This document shows positions 7,764 to 17,492 of a DNA stretch of 64,000 nucleotides, piece after piece. The notes under the pieces are model-generated. The model made no database searches and had not been told where the DNA came from. It saw only the letters and a program-made list of their open reading frames with translations. The stretch's first letter is position 1. Every line of letters begins with the position of its first letter. A program made the position numbers and the translations under genes. The DNA comes from Enterococcus_K sp051713825 (GTDB lineage: Bacteria > Bacillota > Bacilli > Lactobacillales > Enterococcaceae), in NCBI RefSeq assembly GCF_051713825.1, contig NZ_JBIOQR010000001.1, positions 1,550,001 through 1,614,000 on the forward strand. Direction: 5' to 3'.

Positions 7764-9791
7764 ATGAATCACAAGTTGACACAAGAAGCAACGATGCGAG
7801 CAAGTGAGCTGCGGAAAACATTAAATCGTTATGCTTTTGAATATTATGTCAAAGACCAACCTTCTGTGGAGGATTATATATACGATAAGCTTTATACGGA
7901 GCTTGTTCAAATCGAAGAACAGCACCCTGAGTTAGTTACTGCAGATTCGCCGACGCAACGTGTAGGTGGGAAAGTCATTGAAGGCTTTGAAAAGGCAGTC
8001 CACGACATCCCTCTATATAGCTTGAATGATGTTTTTAGTAAAGAGGAATTGATGCAGTTTGATCAACGCATCCAAAAAGCAGCAGGGCAACCAGTCAGTT
8101 ATTGTTGTGAGCTGAAGATTGACGGCTTGTCTATTTCATTACGTTACGAGAATGGGTTGTTTGTTCGTGGGGCGACTCGTGGAGACGGTAGTGTTGGTGA
8201 AAATATCACTGAAAATCTGAAAACAGTCAACTCAATTCCTCTTCGTTTAAATGAAGACATTTCTGTTGAAGTGCGTGGTGAATGTTATATGCCAAAAGCT
8301 TCGTTCGTTTCATTAAATCAAGAACGAGAAGAAGCTGGACAAGACGTTTTTGCCAATCCAAGAAACGCCGCTGCAGGAAGCCTGCGACAACTCGATACAA
8401 AAGTAACGGCCAAAAGAAAGTTGGATACTTTTTTATATACAGTAGCTGACTTTGGACCAATGACTTCAAAAACTCAATTCGCAGCGCTTAATGAACTCTC
8501 TGAGATTGGCTTTCGAACGAATCCAGAAAAACGACTTTGTCAAACGATTGATGAGGTCTGGTCATTTATCGAAGAGTTCCATGAAAAACGAGCAGCTCTT
8601 CCTTATGAGATTGATGGAATTGTGATTAAAGTGAATGACTTTGCTATACAAGATTCATTAGGCTTTACAGTCAAAGCTCCTCGTTGGGCGGCGGCGTATA
8701 AGTTTCCACCAGAAGAAGCACAGACAGTTGTTGAAGATATTGAATGGACGATCGGACGGACGGGCGTTATCACACCGACTGCCGTCATGACACCTGTACG
8801 CGTGGCAGGCACAACCGTCAGTCGCGCGAGTCTCCACAATGCTGATTATATTCGAATGAAAGACATTCGACTGAAGGATACGGTGACTATTTATAAAGCT
8901 GGAGATATTATTCCTGAGGTCGCCCAAGTCATTACAGACAAACGACCAAAAGACAGTATTGCATATGAAATGCCTACCCATTGTCCAATCTGTCAGAGTG
9001 AGTTGGTTCATTTGGATGAAGAGGTTGCTCTTCGCTGTATTAATCCAAAATGTCCTGCACAGATCAAAGAAGGTCTCAATCATTTTGTTTCTAGAAATGC
9101 GATGAATATTGATGGCTTAGGTCCTCGTGTCTTAGCACAAATGTATGATAATCATCTAGTGGGCGATGTAGCCGATTTGTACAAACTGACAGAAGAACAG
9201 CTCTTGACGCTAGATAAGATTAAAGAAAAATCTGCCGCAAACATCTTATCGGCGATTGCAGCGAGTAAAGAAAACTCTGTTGAACGTTTAATTTTCGGCT
9301 TAGGAATTCGTCATGTTGGAGCCAAGGCGGCCAAAATTTTGGCTGAACATTTTGGTGATTTGACTCAAATAAGCCAAGCTGACTTTGAATCTATCGTTTC
9401 ACTGGATACACTGGGAGACATTATTGCCAATAGTGTTGTGACCTATTTTGAAAACGAAGAAGTTCATCAGTTGATGTCTGAATTGCGTTCTGCCGGTGTG
9501 AATTTGACCTATAAAGGGGTTCGTGCAGCGGATATTGCAGAAATCGATTCGCCGTTTAAAGATAAAACGATTGTCTTGACTGGAAAGTTGACCCAGTTCA
9601 ATCGGGAAGAAGCAAAAGAAACAATCGAGTCTTTAGGCGGAAAAGTAACCGGTAGTGTCTCGAAAAAGACCGACATCGTAGTTGCTGGTGAAGAGGCTGG
9701 AAGCAAGTTAACAAAAGCCCAATCATTGGGCATTACAGTGTGGAATGAAGAACAAATGGCTCAAGCACTTGAAGATAGCCGCAAAGAATAG
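7764..9791 (+). CDS. ligA: NAD-dependent DNA ligase
   Basis: 675 aa, full length. The adenylation domain contains the active-site lysine in CELKIDGLS (Lys118), preceded by the Ia domain (YYVKDQPSVEDYIYDKLY). The OB fold, the four-cysteine zinc finger (CPICQSEL...CINPKCPAQ, about residues 409-433), helix-hairpin-helix repeats and a C-terminal BRCT domain (DKTIVLTGKLTQFNREEAK...) follow in the standard order. It seals nicks in replication and repair using NAD+. An AGGAGGG site precedes the ATG, and transcription is probably from the pcrA promoter. Confidence 0.98.
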   Translation: MNHKLTQEATMRASELRKTLNRYAFEYYVKDQPSVEDYIYDKLYTELVQIEEQHPELVTADSPTQRVGGKVIEGFEKAVHDIPLYSLNDVFSKEELMQFDQRIQKAAGQPVSYCCELKIDGLSISLRYENGLFVRGATRGDGSVGENITENLKTVNSIPLRLNEDISVEVRGECYMPKASFVSLNQEREEAGQDVFANPRNAAAGSLRQLDTKVTAKRKLDTFLYTVADFGPMTSKTQFAALNELSEIGFRTNPEKRLCQTIDEVWSFIEEFHEKRAALPYEIDGIVIKVNDFAIQDSLGFTVKAPRWAAAYKFPPEEAQTVVEDIEWTIGRTGVITPTAVMTPVRVAGTTVSRASLHNADYIRMKDIRLKDTVTIYKAGDIIPEVAQVITDKRPKDSIAYEMPTHCPICQSELVHLDEEVALRCINPKCPAQIKEGLNHFVSRNAMNIDGLGPRVLAQMYDNHLVGDVADLYKLTEEQLLTLDKIKEKSAANILSAIAASKENSVERLIFGLGIRHVGAKAAKILAEHFGDLTQISQADFESIVSLDTLGDIIANSVVTYFENEEVHQLMSELRSAGVNLTYKGVRAADIAEIDSPFKDKTIVLTGKLTQFNREEAKETIESLGGKVTGSVSKKTDIVVAGEEAGSKLTKAQSLGITVWNEEQMAQALEDSRKE

Positions 9792-9892
9792 CGTCAATCA
9801 CATTTTTCCTACTAAATGTCTCAATAAATAAAAAGAATTCTGTATATTTATGAGAAGTTTCATGAAAGTATTTTAAAACTCAATTAAATTTA

Positions 9893-9901
9893 TGGTAAAA
9901 T
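9893..9901 (+). promoter_or_regulatory. extended -10 promoter of gatCAB
   Basis: TGGTAAAAT, 43 bp upstream of gatC, in an AT-rich gap of 153 bp after ligA. No clear terminator separates ligA from gatC, so read-through is possible. Confidence 0.45.
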
Positions 9902-9944
9902 AAATAGATAGTGTATATAAAGTGAGAAGAAAGAAGGGGTATAG

Positions 9945-10250
9945 ATGGCAATTAGTGAAGAAGAAATCAAACACGTTGCTAAACTTTCGAAGCTAGAATT
10001 CGGTCAAGAAGAGCTTGAAAGTTTCACATATCAATTAGGAAAAATCATTGATATGGTTGAATTATTGGAAGAAGTTGATACGGAAGGTGTCCATTTCACT
10101 TCCAATGTAATTGAAACAATTAATGTTATGCGCCAAGACCGCGTACAACCAGGCTGGAATCGTGATGAGTTAATGAGAAATGTTCCAGAAACAGAAGACG
10201 GCTTTATCAAAGTGCCGGCAATTATTGATGAAGGAGAGGCAGGCGCATAA
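9945..10250 (+). CDS. gatC: Asp-tRNA(Asn)/Glu-tRNA(Gln) amidotransferase subunit C
   Basis: 101-aa helical subunit that stabilises GatA and wraps around the GatAB interface. It has the family start (ISEEEIKHVAKLSKLEF) and the conserved LRxD-type segment as MRQDRV. The stop overlaps the gatA start in TAATG (10250), so translation is coupled. Together GatCAB converts misacylated Glu-tRNA(Gln) to Gln-tRNA(Gln), needed in bacteria lacking GlnRS. Confidence 0.97.
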   Translation: MAISEEEIKHVAKLSKLEFGQEELESFTYQLGKIIDMVELLEEVDTEGVHFTSNVIETINVMRQDRVQPGWNRDELMRNVPETEDGFIKVPAIIDEGEAGA

Positions 10251-11719
10251 TGGAAAAATTGTATGACAAATCATTAGTTGAATTACATGACTTGTTGGTC
10301 TCAAAAGAGATTACTTCACAAGATTTAACGCAGGCAACGTTTGATCGAATTAAAGAAACTGAACCTAAAGTTGATGCATTTCTACAACTGAACGAAGAAA
10401 AATCTATCGAGTTAGCCAAAGCAATCGATGAAAAAGGAATTACTGAAGGCAATGTGTTAGCAGGAATTCCAATCGGGATTAAAGATAACATTGTAACGAA
10501 AGACTTGCGGACAACCGCAGCTTCAAAAATGTTATATAACTTTGACCCAATCTATGATGCGACAGTGATGGATAAAGTCTATCAATCTGACTTAATTCCT
10601 GTCGGCAAATTAAATATGGATGAGTTTGCGATGGGTGGAAGTACCGAAAATTCAGCCTTCAAAAAAACTAAAAATGCTTGGGACCACACAAAAGTTCCTG
10701 GTGGCTCATCAGGTGGTTCTGCAGCAGCTGTAGCAGCGGGTCAAGTGCCAGTTTCTTTAGGTAGCGATACTGGCGGAAGTATTCGTCAGCCAGCCGCTTT
10801 TAACGGAATTGTTGGGATGAAACCAACTTACGGCCGCGTTTCACGTTTTGGGCTGATTGCCTTTGCTTCCTCATTAGACCAAATTGGGCCAATGACAAGA
10901 ACAGTTAAAGATAATGCTTTAGCATTGACTGCAATTAGTGGTTACGATGAAAAAGATGGTACCTCAGCAGGCGTTTCTGTGCCCAATTTTGCTGAAGGTC
11001 TAACTGGTGATATCAAAGGCATGAAGATTGCTTTACCAAAAGAATATCTAGGGGAAGGTATTGCTCCTGGCGTTCAAGAAGCGATTCTAAAAGCAGCAGA
11101 AACATTCCGTGCTTTAGGTGCAACTGTTGAAGAAGTCAGCTTACCACATTCAAAATATGGAGTAGCAGTCTACTATATTATTGCCTCATCAGAAGCAAGC
11201 TCGAACTTACAACGTTTTGATGGTATTCGTTATGGGTACCGTTCGGAACATGCAAAAAACTTAGATGAAATTTATGTACAATCAAGATCTGAAGGATTTG
11301 GGACAGAGGTTAAGCGTCGAATCATGCTTGGAACTTTCTCACTGAGTTCGGGTTACTATGATGCTTACTTCAAGAAAGCTGGTCAAGTGAGAACACTAAT
11401 CAAACAAGATTTTGATAAAGTCTTTAACCAATACGACTTAATCATTGGTCCTTCATCACCAACTGTTGCATTTGGAATTGGTGAAAACATTAATGATCCA
11501 ATTACGATGTATAAGAGTGATATTTTAACGATTCCAGTAAATCTTGCGGGACTTCCTGGTATGTCAATTCCTGGTGGATTCTCAGAGGGCTTACCAGTTG
11601 GTCTTCAATTAATCGGTAATCACTTTGATGAAGCAACAATGTACAAAGCAGCTTATGCCTTTGAACAAGCAACGGATTTCCATAAGAAAAAACCAGTGAT
11701 TTTAGGAGGACAAGCCTAA
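10250..11719 (+). CDS. gatA: Asp-tRNA(Asn)/Glu-tRNA(Gln) amidotransferase subunit A
   Basis: 489-aa amidase-signature enzyme that releases ammonia from glutamine for the GatCAB complex. The Ser-cisSer-Lys triad segments are visible: the lysine in GIPIGIKDNI, the glycine/serine-rich PGGSSGGSAAAVAAG, and SLGSDTGGSIRQPA. Length is normal. It overlaps gatC by one base and ends one base into gatB, so the three subunits are made from one coupled message. Confidence 0.98.
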   Translation: MEKLYDKSLVELHDLLVSKEITSQDLTQATFDRIKETEPKVDAFLQLNEEKSIELAKAIDEKGITEGNVLAGIPIGIKDNIVTKDLRTTAASKMLYNFDPIYDATVMDKVYQSDLIPVGKLNMDEFAMGGSTENSAFKKTKNAWDHTKVPGGSSGGSAAAVAAGQVPVSLGSDTGGSIRQPAAFNGIVGMKPTYGRVSRFGLIAFASSLDQIGPMTRTVKDNALALTAISGYDEKDGTSAGVSVPNFAEGLTGDIKGMKIALPKEYLGEGIAPGVQEAILKAAETFRALGATVEEVSLPHSKYGVAVYYIIASSEASSNLQRFDGIRYGYRSEHAKNLDEIYVQSRSEGFGTEVKRRIMLGTFSLSSGYYDAYFKKAGQVRTLIKQDFDKVFNQYDLIIGPSSPTVAFGIGENINDPITMYKSDILTIPVNLAGLPGMSIPGGFSEGLPVGLQLIGNHFDEATMYKAAYAFEQATDFHKKKPVILGGQA

Positions 11720-13149
11720 TGAACTTTGAAACAGTAATCGGACTTGAGGTCCATGTGGAATTAAAAACCAACTCTAAAATCTTTTCTCCAGCGCCTGCTC
11801 ACTTTGGGGCAGAACCAAATAGTAATACGAATATTATCGACTGGGGTTACCCAGGCGTTTTACCTGTAATGAATAAAACGGCTTTAGAATTTGGGATGAA
11901 AGCCGCTCTTGCTCTAAACTGTGAGATTTCTAAAGATACGCACTTTGACCGTAAAAACTACTTTTATCCAGATAATCCCAAAGCTTATCAAATTTCACAA
12001 TTTGATCAACCGATTGGTCATGATGGTTGGATTGAAATTGAAGTAGAAGGTAAAAAGAAAAAAATTCGTATTGAACGTGTCCATTTAGAAGAAGATGCTG
12101 GAAAAAACATGCACGGTATTGGCGGTTTTTCTTATGTTGATTTAAACCGTCAAGGAACACCGTTAATCGAGATTGTTTCTGAAGCGGACATGCGTTCTCC
12201 AGAAGAAGCTTATGCTTACCTAGAAGCTTTACGTTCAATTATTCAATTTACAGAAGTCAGTGATGTCAAGATGGAAGAAGGTTCTATGAGATGTGATGCC
12301 AACATTTCTTTACGTCCTTATGGGCAAGAAGAATTTGGGACAAAAGCAGAATTGAAAAACTTGAATTCAATGACCTTCGTGAAAAAAGGGTTGGCTTATG
12401 AAGAAAAACGCCAAGCAAAAGTGCTCCTTTCTGGTGGTGAAATTCAACAAGAGACCCTTCGTTTTGATGAAACAACAAATAAAACAGTCTTGATGCGTGT
12501 AAAAGAAGGTTCGAGTGATTATCGTTATTTCCCAGAACCAGATATTCCTCGTTTTGTCATTGATGATGAGTGGATTGAAAAAGTTCGCGAAACACTACCA
12601 GAGATGCCAAACTCACGTCGCGCTCGTTATGTTAAAGAATTAGACTTACCTGAATATGACGCAATGGTTCTTACCTTAACAAAAGAAATGTCAGATTTCT
12701 TTGAAGAAGCCGTTGAAAACAACGCAGAGCCAAAACAAGTTTCTAACTGGTTAATGGGGGAAGTTTCTGCTTACTTAAACAGTGAAAAACTTGAATTAGG
12801 CGAAACGAAACTAACACCAAACAACTTAGCGGGTATGATTAATTTGATTGCAGATGGAACAATTAGTTCTAAAATTGCTAAGAAGGTCTTCCGTGAGCTA
12901 ATTATTAACGGTGGCGATGCCAAAACAGTTGTCCAAGAAAAAGGATTGGTTCAATTATCTGATCCAGCGCAATTGTTACCGATTATTAATGAAGTATTAG
13001 ACAATAATCAACAGTCTGTTGACGATTTCAAAAATGGGAAAGACCGCGCAGTTGGATTCTTAGTCGGTCAATTGATGAAAGCAACGAAAGGGCAAGCAAA
13101 TCCTGGCGTTGTAAACAAACTATTGCAAGAAGAATTGGCAAAACGTTAA
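11719..13149 (+). CDS. gatB: Asp-tRNA(Asn)/Glu-tRNA(Gln) amidotransferase subunit B
   Basis: 476 aa. The N-terminal kinase-like domain starts NFETVIGLEVHVELKTNSK and contains DYNRQGTP-type DLNRQGTPLIEIV and the DANISLRP motif. The C-terminal helical YqeY-like domain (about 330-476) binds the tRNA. It activates the misacylated tRNA with ATP and receives ammonia from GatA. The dagK gene follows 11 bp downstream. Confidence 0.98.
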   Translation: MNFETVIGLEVHVELKTNSKIFSPAPAHFGAEPNSNTNIIDWGYPGVLPVMNKTALEFGMKAALALNCEISKDTHFDRKNYFYPDNPKAYQISQFDQPIGHDGWIEIEVEGKKKKIRIERVHLEEDAGKNMHGIGGFSYVDLNRQGTPLIEIVSEADMRSPEEAYAYLEALRSIIQFTEVSDVKMEEGSMRCDANISLRPYGQEEFGTKAELKNLNSMTFVKKGLAYEEKRQAKVLLSGGEIQQETLRFDETTNKTVLMRVKEGSSDYRYFPEPDIPRFVIDDEWIEKVRETLPEMPNSRRARYVKELDLPEYDAMVLTLTKEMSDFFEEAVENNAEPKQVSNWLMGEVSAYLNSEKLELGETKLTPNNLAGMINLIADGTISSKIAKKVFRELIINGGDAKTVVQEKGLVQLSDPAQLLPIINEVLDNNQQSVDDFKNGKDRAVGFLVGQLMKATKGQANPGVVNKLLQEELAKR

Positions 13150-13160
13150 GAGGTCAAAAC

Positions 13161-14195
13161 ATGAAAAAAGCACGCGTCATATATAATCCTACATCAGGAA
13201 AAGAATTAGTGAAAAAAAGTTTAGCGGACATCCTTATGGTGGTGGAAGAAGCAGGGTATGAAGCAAGCACGTACGCGACTACGCCTGCGCCGAATTCAGC
13301 AAGAGATGAAGCGAGACGGGTCGGTGAACTAGGATTTGATTTAGTCGTCGCAGCAGGCGGAGATGGCACCATTAACGAAGTGGTTAATGGGCTGGCTCCG
13401 TTAGAAAAGAGACCTAAGATGGCGATTATCCCTGCTGGAACTACAAATGACTACGCTAGGGCGCTAAAAATCCCTAGAGATGATATTAAAGCAGCCGCAG
13501 AGATAATCAAAAAAGATCAAACTGTCAAAATGGATATTGGGAAAACAAATAAAAATTATTTTATCAATATTGCAGCTGGTGGTTATTTGACTGAGTTAAC
13601 CTATGAAGTTCCTTCCGAATTAAAAAGTATTTTTGGTTATCTTGCTTATATAGCGAAGGGTGCTGAGATGTTGCCTCGAGTGAAGCCTATTAAAATGCAC
13701 TTGAAATACGATGAAGGTGAATATAATGGGAATGCCTCGATGTTTTTCCTTGGCTTAACTAATTCTGTTGGTGGGTTTGAACGAATCGTTCCGGATGCAA
13801 AGCTTGATGATGGAAAATTTTCGTTAATTATTGTAAAAACAGCCAACTTATTTGAGATTTTACACATTGCAGCCCTCATGTTAAATGGTGGAAAGCATAT
13901 TGATGATCCTCGTTTGATTTATACAAAAACAAGTAAACTATATGCCGAAACATCAGATAGTGAAAAGCGCATGATGATTAATCTTGATGGAGAGTATGGT
14001 GGCGATGCGCCGATGACTTTCGAAAATTTGCACCAACATATTGAATTTTTGGCCAATACAGATCAAATTCCTGATGAGGCAATCACTGGTGAAACTGCCG
14101 AAGAAGTTGAAATTGAGAATGCTGGAAAAGAATTTGTTAAAGAAGTCGAAAAATTGACCGATCAAGATATAAATGGTGATGGAAAACGTGGGTAA
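13161..14195 (+). CDS. dagK: diacylglycerol kinase (soluble DgkB type)
   Basis: 344-aa lipid kinase of the DAGK_cat superfamily. It shows YNPTSGKE at the N-terminus and the nucleotide-binding GGDGTINEVVNGL motif, then IPAGTTNDYARAL. In Gram-positive bacteria DgkB recycles diacylglycerol released by lipoteichoic acid synthesis into phosphatidic acid. The C-terminal 45 residues are acidic and lysine-rich and look disordered. It is the last gene of the gatCAB transcript, closed by a strong terminator. Confidence 0.92.
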   Translation: MKKARVIYNPTSGKELVKKSLADILMVVEEAGYEASTYATTPAPNSARDEARRVGELGFDLVVAAGGDGTINEVVNGLAPLEKRPKMAIIPAGTTNDYARALKIPRDDIKAAAEIIKKDQTVKMDIGKTNKNYFINIAAGGYLTELTYEVPSELKSIFGYLAYIAKGAEMLPRVKPIKMHLKYDEGEYNGNASMFFLGLTNSVGGFERIVPDAKLDDGKFSLIIVKTANLFEILHIAALMLNGGKHIDDPRLIYTKTSKLYAETSDSEKRMMINLDGEYGGDAPMTFENLHQHIEFLANTDQIPDEAITGETAEEVEIENAGKEFVKEVEKLTDQDINGDGKRG

Positions 14196-14219
14196 AGTTG
14201 CCAACACCAAAAAATAGAA

Positions 14220-14292
14220 GAAAATCTGAACGTAGAATTAGGAAAACACGTGTAGATGTCCCTAAGTTCTCCGTTCAGATTTTCTTTTTTTA
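14220..14292 (+). terminator. intrinsic terminator after dagK
   Basis: A perfect 13-bp outer stem (14220-14232 with 14272-14284) and a second inner stem (AGAATTAGG/CCTAAGTTCT) are followed by a run of T. Confidence 0.9.
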
Positions 14293-14370
14293 CGAGTTTA
14301 CCTTGCATTTTATGAAAACATTCATTAGAATAATGAGAGCAAATTTGCTCAAAGAGGAGTCCAACAGAAA

Positions 14371-15744
14371 ATGAAAGAATATCCAGTACAAAAAAATCAA
14401 CGCCTAACGGTTTCGATTGTCGACTTAACGCATGAAGGTATGGGTGTGGCCAAAGTAGACGGTTATCCCTTGTTTATCGAGAATAGTTTACCTGGTGAAG
14501 AGGTCGAAGTTTTAGTCATCAAGGTCGGCAATAAATTTGGATTTGCCAAGGTTGAGAATTGGTTAACCGAAAGTCCTGATAGACAACCACTAAAAGATGT
14601 GGATTTATTACGCACAGGAATTGCGCCACTTAGCCATTTAAGCTATACAAAACAGTTAGAGTTTAAACAAGACCAAGTCAAAAATGTCATGAAAAAAATA
14701 GCTAAAATGCCTGATGTTCCTGTTTATGAAACCTTGGGAATGGAAAATCCTGTTGGTTATAGAAACAAAGCTCAAATTCCTGTAAGACGTGTTGACGGGG
14801 AGTTAGTCACTGGTTTTTATCGTAAAAACAGTCATCAAATGATTCCAATTGAAGACTTTTACATTCAAGACCCTGAGATTGATCAAGCAATCGTTACAAT
14901 TCGAAATATCTTACAACGGTTTGACGTTCGTGCTTATGATGAAGAAAAACATAAAGGGATGCTTCGTCATATTATCGTACGCCGTGGTCATTATACGCAT
15001 GAAATGATGGTTATCTTAGTGACGCGTAAAGAAAAATTCTTTAAAAGCGATGTAATTGCAGAAACAATCAATAAAGAAATTCCAGAAGTTGTCTCTGTTA
15101 TTCAAAATATTAACGAAGATAAAACTAATGTTATTTTAGGTAAAGAGAATCGTGTCTTATTTGGGAAAGATCATATGCTAGATCAGCTTTTAGGGAATAC
15201 ATTTAGAATTTCCCCTCAATCGTTCTACCAAGTAAATACAATTCAAGCAGAAGTTCTCTACCAAACAGCGATTGATTTTGCTGAGTTAACTAAATCGGAT
15301 GTTGTGATTGATGCCTATTCAGGAATCGGAACAATTGGGATTTCATTAGCGGACAAAGTAAAAGACGTTTACGGTGTTGAAATCACACCAGAAGCGATTT
15401 TGGATGCTCAAATTAATGCGGAGAAAAACCACGTAGACAATGCGCATTATCAAGTAGGTAAAGCCGAAGTTGTCATGAAAAAATGGCAAGAACGTGAAAT
15501 TAATCCAACAGTTGTTATTGTTGATCCACCGCGTAAAGGTTTGGCAGAAAGCTTCATTCAATCAACTGCTGAAATGAAACCGAATAAAGTGGTCTACATT
15601 TCTTGTAACCCAGCAACACTAGCGCGTGATTTAAAACTATTCAAAGAGTTAGGCTACAAAACAGAAAAAATTCAGCCAGTTGATTTGTTCCCACAAAGTT
15701 ATCATACAGAGGCTGTTGCGTTATTAGTAAAGGAGAAAAAATGA
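14371..15744 (+). CDS. rlmD: 23S rRNA (uracil-5-)-methyltransferase, RlmD/RumA type
   Basis: 457 aa. An N-terminal TRAM domain (residues 6-64, LTHEGMGVAKVDGYPLFIE) precedes a SAM-dependent methyltransferase domain with AYSGIGTIGISLAD, VDPPRKG and the nucleophile motif YISCNPATLARDL. The [4Fe-4S] cysteines of E. coli RumA (CxxxxxCGGC) are absent; the equivalent place reads LRTGIAPLSHLSYTKQL. The catalytic cysteine in SCNPATLA is the only cysteine I see. This matches the cluster-free Gram-positive RlmCD group, some of which methylate both U747 and U1939. The site specificity is therefore uncertain. SD GAGGAG lies upstream of the ATG. Confidence 0.88.
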   Translation: MKEYPVQKNQRLTVSIVDLTHEGMGVAKVDGYPLFIENSLPGEEVEVLVIKVGNKFGFAKVENWLTESPDRQPLKDVDLLRTGIAPLSHLSYTKQLEFKQDQVKNVMKKIAKMPDVPVYETLGMENPVGYRNKAQIPVRRVDGELVTGFYRKNSHQMIPIEDFYIQDPEIDQAIVTIRNILQRFDVRAYDEEKHKGMLRHIIVRRGHYTHEMMVILVTRKEKFFKSDVIAETINKEIPEVVSVIQNINEDKTNVILGKENRVLFGKDHMLDQLLGNTFRISPQSFYQVNTIQAEVLYQTAIDFAELTKSDVVIDAYSGIGTIGISLADKVKDVYGVEITPEAILDAQINAEKNHVDNAHYQVGKAEVVMKKWQEREINPTVVIVDPPRKGLAESFIQSTAEMKPNKVVYISCNPATLARDLKLFKELGYKTEKIQPVDLFPQSYHTEAVALLVKEKK

Positions 15745-15869
15745 ATTCAAAAGAAAAAATGTTAGAGATTATCAAAAAGAAACAAGGGGGCGGTCGAGTA
15801 AAACAAATGGAAACACCCAAAAATGACCGCAGAAACATGAGAAAAGGCCCTAAGATTTTTAATAAATAA
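15741..15869 (+). CDS. small basic 42-aa protein, coupled to rlmD
   Basis: The ORF starts in an ATGA overlap with the rlmD stop and has a strong AAGGAG site inside the rlmD end. The product is very basic and hydrophilic, with features KKKQGGGRVKQ near the middle and KGPKIFNK at the C-terminus. It has no membrane segment and no recognisable domain. A role near RNA or the ribosome is suggested only by its charge and its coupling to an rRNA methyltransferase. Confidence 0.6.
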   Translation: MNSKEKMLEIIKKKQGGGRVKQMETPKNDRRNMRKGPKIFNK

Positions 15870-15897
15870 TCTAAGTCAGCCTAAATGTTATAGCACC

Positions 15898-15946
15898 AAA
15901 TAGTAGAGCCTGTACGCCAGAAAATGGTTAGTATAGGCTCTATTTG
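15898..15946. terminator. bidirectional terminator between convergent operons
   Basis: AAATAGTAGAGCCTGTAC (15898-15914) pairs with GTATAGGCTCTATTT (15931-15945), T-rich on both sides. It serves rlmD and its small ORF on the plus strand and the YesN-type regulator on the minus strand. Confidence 0.7.
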
Positions 15947-15965
15947 TCATTCTAAATAATAAAAC

Positions 15966-17492
15966 TCAGCTTTTGTAGGCAAATTTGTTGGAACGAATTT
16001 TGTTGGGTGTTATACCATAATCTTTTTTATAGAGTCGGTAGAAGTAGCTGACATCATCATAACCAAATGATTTGGCAATATCACTAATTTTACTTGTTGA
16101 GTTGATAATTAACTCATTTGCTTGTTTCATTCGCTGGTGATGACAATATTGATTAAAGCCCATCCCAATTTCTTTTTGGAAGAGCTGGCCTAGATAAGCG
16201 GAGTTCATATTAAACTTATCTGCTAAAATTTTTAATGAATGATGGGTGCGCAAATCTTCATTCACAATCTTAAGAATTTGCTGAATAACCGGTGAATAGG
16301 TTTGTTCATTGTTTTTCATTTTTTCTATCGTAAGCTGGATAAAATCATAGAGAAAGTCAACAATTCGATTGATTGTTTTCTGCTGCGTAATCCGTTCAAC
16401 TAGATAACGAAGGGTACTAATTTCATCGGCTTCAGCAAGGCCAAAATCTGCAGAAATTCGATAAAGCATGATTCCTATCCCGATTGTTACGTTTTGGATA
16501 GCTAAGGGATCCAGATGGGCATTCAAAATATCTGTTTTTAGCAGCTGAAATTTATCATAAATCGTTTCTTGGTTGCCCTCTAAAATTAATTGTTTTAACT
16601 CCTCTTGGGTGACAAGTTGTTCGGTAAAACGGTAGTCTTTGCTCACATCCTGTTCGGTAATGCATTTGCCGAAACCAAAAACTAGACTATAGGACTGTAA
16701 TTTTTTTGCTTGTTGAAAGGAGAGATGAATTTCTTCAATCTCATTGACAGAATTGCCAAACGTTAAAAAGACCTCGGAATAGTTTTGAGACGATTGGACG
16801 CTCTCTTTTATCTGTGTATCAGAAATAGTTTCCGGATTATAGATAAGCACCACTTCATCAGCTGTTAATTTGACTAATTCAATGGCTGGAAAAGTCTGTT
16901 TCAATAAACGCACGAGATCATTTTTATTCACAATGGTTGCTAGCTCGCTGAACATGATGTAGGCCATCGCAATTTTCCCCCAAGATTTGTAGGGGGTAAG
17001 TAGTTCCTCCCAGTTTTGGTAATCAGTAGGGGACAGTTTTTGTAATAAAATCCTTCTTAAAAAATTATCTTTAAATATTTCTCGCTCATTTTCTGTCCAA
17101 AGCTGCTTTTTCTTTCGTTCATTTTCAATCTTGGTAATGGTTGAAGAAACAGTCGCTACTAGTTCGGCTCGATTAATCGGCTTAATTAAATAATTTTCAA
17201 TGCCCAGTAAGATTCCTTCTTTGGCGTATTCAAAGTCATCATAACTACTAATAATAATTGATTTAAATGGAATATCGGTCTTTTTCAACTGACTAATCAG
17301 TTCTAATCCACTCATCTCAGGCATCCGTATATCAGATAGGATTATTGAAGGACGCAGCTCATAAAATAGCTGCGTTGCTTCTTTGGCTGATGTAGCCGTA
17401 GTAATAGAATGTATCTCCTTAATCTCGTCCAGGAGGATTTGTTTTAGTCCTTTGAGAATCAACTTTTCGTCATCAACAAGTAAAATATTCAC
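15966..17492 (-). CDS. YesN-type response regulator (REC + AraC domains)
   Basis: 508 aa. The N-terminal receiver domain (residues 1-120) has the acidic pair VDDEK, phospho-acceptor Asp54 in ILSDIRMPEMSG, and the conserved lysine in YLIKPINRAEL. A long linker domain and two C-terminal AraC-type helix-turn-helices (about 405-505, ending YFYRLYKKDYGITPNKIR) follow. Its start overlaps the kinase stop by 4 bp. It likely activates the divergent glycan transport and glycosidase genes in response to an extracellular sugar sensed by the partner kinase. Confidence 0.92.
   Translation of the reverse strand: MNILLVDDEKLILKGLKQILLDEIKEIHSITTATSAKEATQLFYELRPSIILSDIRMPEMSGLELISQLKKTDIPFKSIIISSYDDFEYAKEGILLGIENYLIKPINRAELVATVSSTITKIENERKKKQLWTENEREIFKDNFLRRILLQKLSPTDYQNWEELLTPYKSWGKIAMAYIMFSELATIVNKNDLVRLLKQTFPAIELVKLTADEVVLIYNPETISDTQIKESVQSSQNYSEVFLTFGNSVNEIEEIHLSFQQAKKLQSYSLVFGFGKCITEQDVSKDYRFTEQLVTQEELKQLILEGNQETIYDKFQLLKTDILNAHLDPLAIQNVTIGIGIMLYRISADFGLAEADEISTLRYLVERITQQKTINRIVDFLYDFIQLTIEKMKNNEQTYSPVIQQILKIVNEDLRTHHSLKILADKFNMNSAYLGQLFQKEIGMGFNQYCHHQRMKQANELIINSTSKISDIAKSFGYDDVSYFYRLYKKDYGITPNKIRSNKFAYKS

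Noticed and set aside
8658..9083. 141-codon frame antisense to ligA
   Set aside because: Lies wholly within ligA on the other strand, with no ribosome site and no family likeness.
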